From positions 7,449,103 to 7,513,102 of the forward strand of contig NC_034010.1 in assembly GCF_000346465.2 (NCBI RefSeq): a DNA stretch of 64,000 nucleotides, read 5' to 3'. The notes under the pieces are model-generated. The model did no database searches, was not told where the DNA came from, and was given only the letters and a program-made list of their open reading frames with translations. Within the stretch, counting starts at the first letter, position 1. The number at the start of each line of letters is the position of its first letter. This document shows, piece by piece, positions 1-10,275 of this stretch. Position numbers and translations under genes: made by a program. Source of the DNA: Prunus persica. Lineage: Eukaryota > Streptophyta > Magnoliopsida > Rosales > Rosaceae.

Positions 1-222
1 ATGTATAGCTGTGGCAGTTTATGTTTTGTGGGCGTGTGGAGTACGGAATTAAGAAAATCAAGGAATTGAAATGGGGCGAGTGAAATTTGGGGGAAAATTG
101 GAACTTAGTTCCCTAATTTGGGCTTGGTTATGGTGGGTTAATTAGGTGATGGGAGGAGGAATGCGAACCATGACGGAGCCAAATTAACCCACCCAAAATT
201 TTGCGTTCCTCCTGTCACCTAA
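1..222. other. Non-coding flank with truncated foldback
   Basis: No coding signal. Positions 142-167 are largely the reverse complement of 199-222 (GTGA...GGAGGA against TCCTCC...TCAC), so this end can fold into a hairpin that the gap at 223 cuts off. Positions 8-45 also resemble the reverse complement of about 838-880 beyond the gap, sharing GGAGTACGGAATT. The gap is therefore flanked by inverted similarity. Confidence 0.5.
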
Positions 223-707
223 NNNNNNNNNNNNNNNNNNNNNNNNNNNNNNNNNNNNNNNNNNNNNNNNNNNNNNNNNNNNNNNNNNNNNNNNNNNNNN
301 NNNNNNNNNNNNNNNNNNNNNNNNNNNNNNNNNNNNNNNNNNNNNNNNNNNNNNNNNNNNNNNNNNNNNNNNNNNNNNNNNNNNNNNNNNNNNNNNNNNN
401 NNNNNNNNNNNNNNNNNNNNNNNNNNNNNNNNNNNNNNNNNNNNNNNNNNNNNNNNNNNNNNNNNNNNNNNNNNNNNNNNNNNNNNNNNNNNNNNNNNNN
501 NNNNNNNNNNNNNNNNNNNNNNNNNNNNNNNNNNNNNNNNNNNNNNNNNNNNNNNNNNNNNNNNNNNNNNNNNNNNNNNNNNNNNNNNNNNNNNNNNNNN
601 NNNNNNNNNNNNNNNNNNNNNNNNNNNNNNNNNNNNNNNNNNNNNNNNNNNNNNNNNNNNNNNNNNNNNNNNNNNNNNNNNNNNNNNNNNNNNNNNNNNN
701 NNNNNNN
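223..707. other. Assembly gap, 485 N
   Basis: Run of 485 unknown bases. Reading frames crossing it are meaningless. Confidence 0.99.
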
Positions 708-1104
708 AGAAGTTGGTATCAACATTAAGGGCAGGGTATAAGAACCATTTTGGTTAATTAGTAAAACCATGTTTAATTCTTCAAAAGGTGACCCCCGCCT
801 TATTCCCCCCTCCCTGCATTTCCGCCATTTCTCAATTCCGTACTCCACTCCACAAAACAGAAACAAACCCCCACAGCTATGCAAACCATGGCGGAGCAGA
901 AAGCTAGTCTTTCTTGTTTATTTGTTCATTTGGTGGTTGTTTGGGGTTTGCTTGGTTGCCAAGACGTTTTGGTTGATTGAAAGGAAGACGTTTTGCCACT
1001 TTTTTTTTTCCCGGTTATTTTTTTGGAAAAAAAAAGAGAGCAAATTAATGGAACTTATGGTGTCTGTTTGGTTTATATAATGAGTGATTCTTTTCGGTTG
1101 TGTC
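708..1104. other. Non-coding stretch upstream of TOPLESS-like fragment
   Basis: T-rich and A-rich tracts, no recognisable coding sequence. Part of 838-880 is an inverted, diverged copy of 8-45. A first exon of the TOPLESS-like gene would be expected nearby, but I could not find one. Confidence 0.4.
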
Positions 1105-1514
1105 TTTGAGTGTGAATCAAGGTTGGAGAAAGATTCAGGGTATTTCTTCAATATGAGGTATTTTGAGGATTGCGTGCTGAATGGTGAATGATGTGGGAGC
1201 ACTACCTGGCTGGATTTACTAAGGTTGATGAAAACAGCGACTCTACGAAGATTTTCTTTGCGATTAGCCTTGAAGCCCTGACAGGTGAGCCCGAATCTCG
1301 ATTTTTGTTTTGATTTGGATGCCTGCCTGCTTGTATTATGCACTCACTGGAAACTCAAGTGTCTTTGGTAGTAGTAATAGCTTTTTCTGAAATGCAGACA
1401 TAACCACGCTAAACCAGTCCAGATTCTTCAAAGGGATTTGAAAATGCTCTTGACATTCGGTGATGAGTTTTTTGATGAAGTATCATCACTGTTTCTGCCG
1501 ATGGTCATTTACAG
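1105..1514 (+). pseudogene. TOPLESS/TPR-like co-repressor, 5' exon fragments (copy 1)
   Basis: Two exons of a Groucho/TLE-like co-repressor of the TOPLESS family. In intact proteins this N-terminal LisH/CTLH/CRA region binds EAR motifs and tetramerises. Exon-like piece 1 (about 1106-1287) reads SGYFFNMRYFEDCVLNGE and then, after a 1-base frameshift near 1187, LAGFTKVDENSDSTKIFF; this follows the family pattern of ...FFFNM.(Y/H)FE...NGEW..., SGFTKVDDN and KIFFEI. It ends at a GTGAGC donor. Piece 2 (1398-1514) follows an AG acceptor and reads AKPVQILQRDLKMLLTF, matching the AV.IL.KDLKVF.TF block; it ends before GTGTGT. The RKQKY block is missing. No later CTLH/CRA exon is found downstream. The frameshift and loss make it a pseudogene. 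Confidence 0.8.
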
Positions 1515-1875
1515 GTGTGTTGAGCATATTTATTTTCTGATTAGTTTGGCTTTTCATGACCCTGCATCACACATGCTATTGTAAAGCAAGCCATGATCAT
1601 GCAAGTGTTCGGGTTAATTCAATTGTGGCGTCTTAATTGTTGATCTTGTACAATTAGTCATCCTTGATTTACTTTGTATTGTGGCATCCGAGTGGTAAGT
1701 TTTTTTTTTTGTTTTTTGTTTTTGTTTTTTTTTCCTGAACATGAAGACATGGGCTGGCAAGGAATGCGGGACCTTACATTTCTTACTTTGACAGGGTTTG
1801 CACATGTATATTATTAGTTTTTTTTTTGGACGTATAAAAATGACTCTTGGAACCAGTTTCTTCTTAATTTGTATA

Positions 1876-2307
1876 AAAATGAGGGCCGTTCTGCACTGTT
1901 TACCCTTGCTGCTTTCAAAGTCAGGTCCTAGGAGGGAAAAATGTCTTTTTTAGTATTAACACAAACTCGAGATCAATTCCCATAATTTTATGACATGTAA
2001 TTAGTTAGGAGGCATAAAATAGTTTCAGATTGAGCTATGAGTGTGTGCGTCCTGTTCATGTCTTGATTGTCGTTCATAACATCTTCCCGTAATTGTGAAA
2101 CTCCCAGGTTTCTTTCACCAAGTACCTATAACCAAGTTAAAATTGATAGTCATATACAAGTTATAATAATTGTGAAACGCTGCCTTGTTTCTCCTTGCAT
2201 TGTTATGTAACGCTGCCTTTTCTTGCTTTGCATGCCCAAAGGCAACTTAGTGCCGTGGATTTTTGTGCCTACTTTGATTGAAGTATGCTTGCTCTGTAAA
2301 TTATATT
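1876..2307. repeat. Left copy of gap-flanking duplicate
   Basis: Nearly identical to 2408-2835. The differences are almost all single-base changes in homopolymer length (GGG/GG, CCC/CC, TTTTT/TTTT), the pattern of unpolished long-read error. Probably the same locus assembled twice at two contig ends. Confidence 0.85.
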
Positions 2308-2407
2308 NNNNNNNNNNNNNNNNNNNNNNNNNNNNNNNNNNNNNNNNNNNNNNNNNNNNNNNNNNNNNNNNNNNNNNNNNNNNNNNNNNNNNNNNNNNNN
2401 NNNNNNN
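2308..2407. other. Assembly gap, exactly 100 N
   Basis: A 100-base N run, the usual placeholder for a gap of unknown size. It sits between two copies of the same sequence. Confidence 0.99.
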
Positions 2408-2835
2408 CAAAATGAGGCCGTCTGCACTGTTTACCCTGCTGCTTTCAAAGTCAGGTCCTAGGAAGGGAAAAATGTCTTTTTAGTATTAACACAAACTCGA
2501 GATCAATTCCCATAATTTTATGACATGTAATTAGTTAGGAGGCATAAAATAGTTTCAGATTGAGCTATGAGTGTGTGCGTCCTGTTCATGTCTTGATTGT
2601 CGTTCATAACATCTTCCCGTAATTGTGAAACTCCCAGGTTTCTTTCACCAAGTACCTATAACCAAGTTAAAATTGATAGTCATATACAAGTTATAATAAT
2701 TGTGAAACGCTGCCTTGTTTCTCCTTGCATTGTTATGTAACGCTGCCTTTTCTTGCTTTGCATGCCAAAGGCAACTAGTGCCGTGGATTTTGTGCCTACT
2801 TTGAATTGAAGTATGCTTGCTCTGAAAATTATATT
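2408..2835. repeat. Right copy of gap-flanking duplicate
   Basis: Second copy of 1876-2307, continuing past the point where the left copy stops at the gap. Unless raw reads show otherwise, it should be treated as an assembly overlap and not a biological tandem repeat. Confidence 0.85.
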
Positions 2836-3480
2836 ATGTGCAAGTTAGCCTAGTTGTTTGTCTAATATCTTTATTTTATCTATTTTTTTAAGTTTCACAA
2901 TAACATCCTTTATTTATTTATTATTTTAAATAAATAGAAAAACAGAAAATCTGCTCATGCTAGGTCCACTAGGGCTGCAATGCTTTCTAAAGTAAAAATG
3001 TTAATTGATGCAATGTTTTGAAACTAGCTTAGCTTTAAGTGTACCGCGGTAAGGGCTATGTTCTTTTTATTCAATTTCACTTTCACAACTAAGTTCTGTT
3101 TTGCTGTTGATTTATTTGATATGGTAGCATCTTTTTTATAGCACCTTATAGTAGACAGTGTTAATAACCTTATATGAAACCTAATAAATGATTGCTAGAT
3201 TTTGAGATCTTGGGCCTATCATAACCTTGAGTTTGAATATTCAATGTTAAAGCTTTTAAGACATTTATATCAGAAAGTGCAACAAAAAAGTTTGGAAAGC
3301 AGTTAAAATATATCGGGCCTTCCCCTAAGGTCGACTCGATTATTCCTAATAAAGAATCTGTGAACTTTTTATGTCTTCCATCTCCTAAATTGGATAAACC
3401 AAGAGTGGGACAAAGTTTGATTTTGAAAACACAACACATAACCCAAAGCCTTTTTATAATCAAAATAATTACAGGAATAA

Positions 3481-5896
3481 TGTAATGACCCAAACCTAAA
3501 ATTCATATTTAATGAGTAATTTATTATGTGGAAAGACAATTTTGCCCTTGAAATAAATTATGAACTCAAAGTTGACTTTTTGACTGAAAAGGAATTTGAC
3601 AATTCCACATACACCGTTGCGTAGAGCACGACGACACGAGTTCATAGACACGAAGTAAGCTCGAATCGGAGTTGTAACGAAGAAAATACGATTAAAATAT
3701 CACCGAAGGACAAAATAGTAAATAGGAAAATCAGAATTTTTATAAAAACCTCAGCTTTCTCTTTCTCTTTCCCTCTCTCTCTCTCTCTCCCTCCCGATAG
3801 TTCTAGAAAAGCAGTCGGGCAGCCACCTTCCCAAGCCACCCCAACGCCACCTCACGCCACCCCGACCCTCCGGACCGGACCCAGCAGCACCGGCCAGCTC
3901 CCGCCATCAACCCCAGCCCGTCCGCCGCCCCTGCTGCTGTCTGGAGCCGCCGAAAACTGCTGGAAAACGCAGCAGTTTTGGCAGATGTTCCAACCTCAGT
4001 TTCTCCCTCATCCGGCCACCAAATCAGTCGTGTGAGGTATCGATTTCTAGCTATTTTTCGTGTTCTAACTGCTGGTTGGCTGGGTTTCGATCAATTTTTG
4101 CTGTAGATCACTCAAATTGAAATTCGACCGACTTTCGGCCTCCGTGTTCGGCCATTTTCGGCCACTTTTTGGGGTAGGTCCAAGAACAAAAGTGACTCCA
4201 AATAGGGTGTTTTACCTAGGATAGGAGTTTGGAGTCCTGGTTCCGAGATTTTTCGACCACCCGAAATCGCTTAAGACACCCAAATCTGCCTGCGCGTGCT
4301 GGGGCTCGTGGGCTAGGGTGGTGAAGTAATTTTGTACAGTTTTGTGACTCTCGGGTCGTCACGAGCGCATAGGAATTCGCGGATCTCAATTTGGATACCG
4401 TTTGAGCCTTGAACGGATTTTCCATATTGTGCGATTACCGGGTTCAATACTGTTGAGCCGTTGGATCGTAATCAATTTTAGATATATTACTCTAGATAAT
4501 TTTAGAAACGTGTAGGATTCGACGGATTGTGAATCGGAGTCCCGGATACTCCGAAAACGCGAACCCTAGGGCTAGGGTTTAGAAATTATGCGATTACACG
4601 ATCTTGATTAATCCGACCGTCCGATTGACACCAATACCCTCGGGACATGTGTCCTAGATATTTTGGACCTCTAGCGGCATCCGGATCATATTGTGAGGTC
4701 ATGGACCCGTGGGGTCCCGGATTGACTTTTTGGACTTTAGCACTTTTTGAATCCCAAGATACCGCGAAACTAGTTGTTATGGGCATAGGGATCACTTTAA
4801 ATTGATGCACGTACTTTTAGGAGCCGGGGGTAGGGTTTTTAATTTAATACTTTATTGTATTAATAGAATATTATGGTCATTGAATCAGGCACCCGGGCAC
4901 CAGTTGACCCGCAGGAGGGACCTTCAAGAGGTCCAGCGAGCTCAGACTATCAGTGAGTGGACTCTTTGTTTTTATAAATGAATTTACTCAGTTCAGTTTC
5001 AGTTAAGCAGTTCAGTTTCAGTTATAAGCTGTTTTATGCTGTTAAATATTTTATGTTACATGCTGCCGAGTGAAGTTGCCTTTTAAGAATATAGGAAAAG
5101 ATATTCTCGTTAATTATCAGATAAACGGCAGCAGAATTGTAAAGGTTACAGAAAGTTAATTATTCATAAGATTTTCTTCAGAAACTTTATATTTTCTTAA
5201 ACCACCTTGTACCCAGTTATTACATGTGGCCTTCGGATTATATTTGTTGCCTTCAGTTTAGTCAGCATGCTTGACAGTTGCCCCACGAGTTCCTTGGTAC
5301 TCGAACTTGTGTGGAGCGAGTAATGCGGATAAAGGCGGACTACGGTTCCCTGAATCCTGCGAGTTGCGGCTCAGACTGACCTCGTGTCACTAAGACCTGC
5401 GAGTATGTGTCACCCATGGTGATGTAAGGAATTGACGGATATAAGGATTTGACGGAAATTAGGGTACACCTAGGTGATAGTTTTCAACTGTTTTCAAATG
5501 TATAGTTATATACATGCATTGATTTACAAAAGAGTGAATCTGTTTACAAAACAAAATCCTACATCAAAGAAAGGCGCGAAAGATGGGAAGTGGCCCGGTA
5601 GTGGATTCCTGCGCACGTCTACTGCCTGGGGGCGCAAAACAACAGAAGGGTGAGTGGACCCAAAAACAAAGTTTAGAAAATACTATATGTATACTTGTTT
5701 GGCAGGTGTGAATGTTTTGGTATTGAGCCAGTTACAAGGGAAACTTTGTCGATTTTTCGGTAGAAGTCAACCTTGTTATTTTATCTTGTTTTGTATAGAA
5801 GGGCAAATAGGTCATTTGTGCCCGACATTTGCCAGGTGTCGGACACGCACAGGGTCTGACTCGGATTCCAAAGCGGAATTGGATCGGGTCCTGTCA
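3481..5896 (+). mobile_element. Solo Gypsy LTR, 2416 bp
   Basis: Starts TGTAATGACC and ends GGGTCCTGTCA, with a perfect 5-bp target-site duplication AATAA at 3476-3480 and 5897-5901. No internal retrotransposon sequence remains, so this is a solo LTR left by LTR-LTR recombination. The sequence either side belongs to one EPRV fragment and rejoins when the LTR is removed. The LTR belongs to the same family as the LTR sequences at 9300, 11948, 14460, 35367 and 42917, sharing the block near 3620-3680 (GTAGAGCACG...AGACACG). CT-rich tract at 3758-3792. No coding content. Confidence 0.92.
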
Positions 5897-6655
5897 AATA
5901 AGGCCTAATATCAGGCGTGGAACCTTCTGGCCCTTTTAGGGCTTGGACCCCATCTCTCCAGCGGTATCACTTCTAATATTTGAAGTTTGGAGAAAGCGAT
6001 CATATTTTAATTATCATTTCTATGCCTATGTACACTGCGAACTGACTCTGTTTCAATCAACTGCTGTTCGTAAAATATCCGAGGCTTATTAAGAGGTGGA
6101 ATAACATCTCTTAAATATTTTTCAGCCAAAACTCTAGGATGCTTTTCTAGATCATTATTTTCAATGATAGCTAGCGGGATTCTCATGTATTATTTGAAAG
6201 GATTTTCAGTAATCATGCTTTCTCTTTTCGTGTTGTATGGAGAAGAAGTCAGCAAAGGATATGGTTTCGATTGTGATGCTCTATCAAGAGCGTTGGTGCT
6301 CTTTTGTGGGGTCAGTTGCTTGGAACTCCTTGTTTGCATCCTGTAAGAATTCACGGGTTCAAAAAATCAGGGAGTGTGTTAGTTTCGTACTTAATAAATT
6401 CAATATCAAAATCAAAAGTAGAAAGAATTCCTTGCCGTATGCAAAAATCTGTTTTGAGGCCAAATTTTTTACATCTTTACATCTTTAAACAAAATATCTT
6501 TCGTAGCCTCGCAATCGACTCTTATTAAAAACTTTTTGTTTAAAAGATCATTTTCAAATTTGGAAACAACATGGACAATGGCTAACATTTCTTTTTTAAC
6601 AGTAGATTAGTTTTTCTAAGTTGGCTTAAACTCCAGAGGCAAACCTAACCAACTG

Positions 6656-6970
6656 CTATGAGTTATTAACTTTCTGTTTTAGGATTCCCCCAAACCTTAT
6701 ATCTGAAGCATCGGTTTCTACAATTTTGAAGGCTTTCGGGTTGGCTAAGGCTAGACAAGGAAGTTCTTTAACTTTTAGTCTCCCAACAGCCTTCGTATGT
6801 TCATCAAACCAGGGAACTATGCTCTTCTTCAACCTTTGGTATAATAGTTTGGAATCTTTGACTAAATCTTTATAAAAATCCTTTATGTAATTTAGACCCA
6901 GGATCTCAGAATTTTCTATGACAGCCTTCGTAGTTTCATTATATTTATTGACGTTGTTTTGGCTTTGCAT
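6656..6970 (-). pseudogene. EPRV reverse transcriptase end and RNase H start
   Basis: A 104-codon open piece. The first two thirds resemble the RT thumb/connection (LNYIKDFYKDL, LLYQRLKK); it then enters RNase H with the first active-site region IVETDASD followed by GGIL. Downstream, RNase H decays with stops. It belongs to fragment A. Confidence 0.7.
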
Positions 6971-7197
6971 GTTTAAATTGCTTTTGATTGTTTTGTTTGT
7001 TGTCTATGTTTCCACATTACCTTTCTCACGTAAGCTTAAGATTTGATTACAACTCTCTCGGGTACTTTAGGCTTTGATACCATAAATTGGCCCAGCCTTT
7101 TGAAGAGCAAAATTTTAATCAATCTTAAGCTTACATGCGGAAGATAGTGTGGAGACGTAGATAACAAACAAAACAATCAAAAGGAATTGAAACATGT
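6968..7197. repeat. EPRV-derived inverted repeat
   Basis: 6968-7047 is a diverged reverse complement of 7113-7197 (shared TTGTTTGTTG / CAACAAACAA and CTTAAGCTTA). The ~65-bp centre holds the tRNA-Met-like primer site at 7070-7082. This marks a head-to-head junction between two pieces of virus-derived sequence. Confidence 0.65.
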
Positions 7198-7612
7198 AAA
7201 GCTAGAACAAAGGAAACAAATATAATGAAACTACGAAGGATATAGAAATTCAAGCTTACATAACTACATAAGGGGGTTGCAGAAGTGCTTCCAACAGAAG
7301 CTTCGCAGAAGCAGCACTTGGAAAATACTCAAACTCACAAAATAAAATACAAAGATTTCTCTGAAACTTGCGACGCCTGAAATTAAGGGAAATCCTCAAT
7401 TTAAAGCCTTGGGGTTGTTAACGTGTCAATCAGCGACACGAAATTATGAAGCAGCCTACAGTTGAGCGGCATCTTCACTTTAATAATTCTGGTTGGATTT
7501 TTACGTAAATGGCCAAAAGAAAGCACAAAGGCAAAAGCAAAAGCAAAGTTAAAGCAGAAGCATCTTTGCTTTAACCAAAAGAAAATAAAGCTAAAGTAAA
7601 TGTAGACTGCTT
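7198..7612 (+). other. EPRV non-coding (intergenic) region
   Basis: No ORF. The same sequence recurs in direct orientation, diverged, at 9912-10275 (shared GAAGCTTCGCA and AGTAGCACTTGG-type words). Probably the viral intergenic or leader region. Confidence 0.55.
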
Positions 7613-8190
7613 TAACCTAAAGTTACAATAATACAAATTGTCTTCTTATCAAACAGAGAATATTAATGAGGCCTATCATACAGGTTTGGGTGATAGCTGG
7701 TTAGCATATCTTCGTTTGCAAAAGGATCGTCCTCATCTTCATACTGAGTGGCAGATGTCAACGCTATAGATTCGTCATCAAGGTCTAGAATTTCTAAGAC
7801 TTTTTTCAGGTCCTTTTTAAAAGAAGATGAACTTAGCTGATCAATATTTGCCTGAAGCCTTTGAGAGAGGCTTGGCTTAGCTGAAGTTATTGCAATAGGT
7901 TGTGGGGCTAAGGGCGCCTCACTAGGAATGGAGAGGGAAATGAACTTCCCAGGGGCCAGATGTTCCTTACGAAAAGGATCCCATCAACGGATAAAGATTC
8001 TTCTCTCGAGATTAGGCAAATAAGTCCATTCTTCATCCAGATCTTCAGACAGACAATATTCCCATTTTAGAATCCATGGTAGCTCATACAGCATCATGAA
8101 CCACATGTATAACATCCTCTTATTAGGATATGATTTATTACATATCTTGAATATCTTATCGAATGACTCCTTAACATCAGGAGGCAAAAA
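7613..8190 (-). pseudogene. EPRV downstream ORF, C-terminal half (inverted)
   Basis: Minus-strand coding remnant with WFMMLYELPWILKWEYCLSE, followed by an in-frame stop, then a serine-rich and acidic tail ending just left of 7660. It matches the plus-strand copy at 8700-9180 and, more distantly, the ORF copies at 33670-34895 (minus) and 41652-42896 (plus). Function unknown in the family. It abuts the plus-strand copy at about 8190. Confidence 0.6.
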
Positions 8191-9240
8191 GTCTTGAAAG
8201 GGCCAGAAGGTTTCACCAGCCTTTCAATGATTGTTGAAAATCCTTTCAAAGGATACATGAGAATTCTTCTAGCTATCGTTGAATATAATGATTTGGAAAA
8301 GTATCCTAGAGTTTTGGCCGAAAAATATTCAAGATATGATATTTTGCCTCTTAATAAGCCTTGGATATTTTACGAACATCTGCTAATTGAAACAGAGTCA
8401 GTTCGCGTTGTTCATAGGCATGGAAATGATAATAAAAATATGATCGCTTTCTTCTAACTTTAGATATTAGAAGTGATACTGCTGGAGAGATGGGGTCCAA
8501 GCCATGAAAGGGCTAGAAGGTTCCACCAGCTTGATATTAGGCCTTATTTCTATAATTATTTTGATTATAGAAAGGCTTGGGAATGTGTTATGTTTTCAAA
8601 ATAAGTTTTTTTTCTTCCCATTCTTGGTTTATCCAATTTAAATTGGCCTCTCTGATAGAACTACCTATGTGGTTCAAAGGAATTTTCTTGTTATGGGGCC
8701 CTCCAAAAGACTTTTTACCTCATGATGTTAAGGAGTCATTCGATACGATATTCAAGATATGTAATAAATCTTATCTTGATGAAAAATGTTATTTATGTGG
8801 TTCATGATGCTGTATGAATTACCATGGATTCTGAAATGGGAATACTGTCTGTCTGAAGACCTGGATGAAGAATGGACTTATCTCCTAAATCTCGAGAGAA
8901 AGATCCTTATTCGTTGGTGGGATCCTTTTCGTAAGTTCGTTCCCCTCTTCATTCATGGTGAGGCATCCCTGGTCCCACAACCTATTGCAATAGCTCCAGT
9001 TGAGCCAAGCTTCTCTCAAAGGCTTGGAGCAATTATTGATCAGTCAAGTTCATCCTCATCTGAAAAAAGTCTTTGAAATTCTAGACTTTGATGACAAATC
9101 TATGGCTTTAGCATCTGTCACTCAGCATGAAGATGAGAATTTGCAAACGAAGATATGCTAACTAGCTATCACCCAGACCTGTATGGTGGGTCTCATTAAT
9201 ATTCTCTGTCTGATAAGAAGACAATTTGTATTATTGTAAC
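8191..9240 (+). pseudogene. EPRV downstream ORF, plus-strand copy
   Basis: Broken into open pieces 8194-8457, 8577-8807 and 8786-9076 in different frames, then a short tail to about 9180. Shares FSSHSWFIQF-like and LPWILKWEYCLSE motifs with the other copies, and ends in a serine-rich, acidic stretch. At least two frameshifts plus stops. It sits head to head with 7613-8190. Confidence 0.6.
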
Positions 9241-9299
9241 TTTAGGAATTTTGGCTCTGATACTAGATACTGGCCCAGCCTAGTAAGTGCAAAATTTTT

Positions 9300-9906
9300 T
9301 GTAACATTTGAACCCAAATTTTAATTATTCATTTAATTTGATTAATTTAAAATTTTGACATTTGGGGAAGTGGTGTATTGGTCACTTTTTAATTCGGAAG
9401 GATTTTGGAGAAATGAATGGTATTATTGCATTGATACAAGTTCGTAGACACGTAGTGGGCTCAAATCGAAGTTGAAACGAAGAAGTTACAAGCTACGGAT
9501 GTCTAGTGGCATAATCGTAAATAATTCGAAATGGGTTTTTAAAAATCAAAATTTCTTTCCTCTCTCTCCCTCTCTCGTGGGCTACAGACACCGCCCCCTC
9601 CTCCCCCAAGGTTTTTGCAGCTGGCAGTTTTTGGAAAAGAAAGAATCTGATTTTTGAAAACCCATTTTGAAATATTTACGATTACGCCACTAGGCTTCTG
9701 TAGCTTGTGACTTCTTCGTTTCGACTCAAATTTGAGCCCATCTACGAACTTGTATTGACGCGATCTAAGTAATAGTACCATTCGTTAAACCAAAATCCTT
9801 CCGGATTAAAAATTGACAAAAATACCCTACTCCCGAGGGTAAAATTTAAAATTTATTAAATTAATCAAATTAAACGAATAATTAAAATTTGGGTTGGGAT
9901 GTTACA
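9300..9906. mobile_element. Palindromic LTR-derived foldback element, 607 bp
   Basis: Two inverted arms of about 250 bp (9300-9560 and about 9640-9906) around a short CT-rich centre. Both outer ends are the same LTR terminus: it begins TGTAACAT and ends ATGTTACA. Flanked by TTTTT at 9295-9299 and 9907-9911, a 5-bp duplication of the type made by LTR-retrotransposon integrase. The arms are homologous to the first ~330 bp of the solo Gypsy LTR at 3481. No coding capacity. Confidence 0.75.
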
Positions 9907-9911
9907 TTTTT

Positions 9912-10275
9912 AATCAATTTTAAGCTTATGTGCAGAAGGTAAGGTGGAGATGTAGAGAATAAATAAAACCAAGGAAAAGGGTATAACGAAATTAGAAACA
10001 ATATCATTAAATTTTGCAAACTTACATAGATGCAGAAAGGCAGTAGTGCTTTAACAGAAGCTTCGCAAAAGTAGCACTTGGGAAATAAACACTCAAACTT
10101 AAAACACTAAAAAATATAAAGAGTTTATTTTTGGCTTTTGAGGTGATATTTTTCGATGATGTGCAAGTAAGGGGAAGTCCCCAATTTAAAGCCTCGGGAT
10201 TGTTGACGTGTCAATCAGGGGCTGGAAGTCACAAAACATCCTTTAGTAGAGTGGCATCTTCACTTTAATGATTTT
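9912..10275 (+). other. EPRV non-coding region, second copy
   Basis: Diverged direct copy of about 7113-7500. It continues the EPRV sequence interrupted at 9295 by the foldback element. Ends abruptly where Gypsy coding sequence begins near 10276. Confidence 0.5.

Larger units (their letters stand above)
1515..3166. other. Intron-like non-coding region with a gap
   Basis: No coding exon recognised. Holds homopolymer tracts, the 432/428-bp duplicated segment either side of a 100-N gap, and at 3075-3165 a stretch that resembles the non-coding DNA before the TOPLESS-like exon at 44611 (shared AACTAAGTTCT and GATTTATTTGATAT). That similarity suggests these bases are intron of the same gene family. 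Confidence 0.5.
3167..7082 (-). pseudogene. Endogenous pararetrovirus fragment A (florendovirus-like)
   Basis: Minus-strand remnant of an integrated caulimovirid. Reading leftwards from 7082 it has a primer-binding-like site (7082-7070, TGGTATCAAAGCC, complementary to initiator tRNA-Met), the end of reverse transcriptase with the start of RNase H (6970-6656), a decayed RNase H tail (about 6650-6330), and the start of a downstream ORF of unknown function (6330-5902, continuing at 3475-3167). Movement and coat protein regions are missing. Many stops and frameshifts; cannot be functional. A solo Gypsy LTR splits it. The florendovirus assignment rests on the RT-RNase H followed by an extra ORF and on remembered family sequence. 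Confidence 0.65.

Noticed and set aside
201..884. Reading frames spanning 201-884 and 2150-2483
   Set aside because: They run mostly through N bases; the translations are empty.
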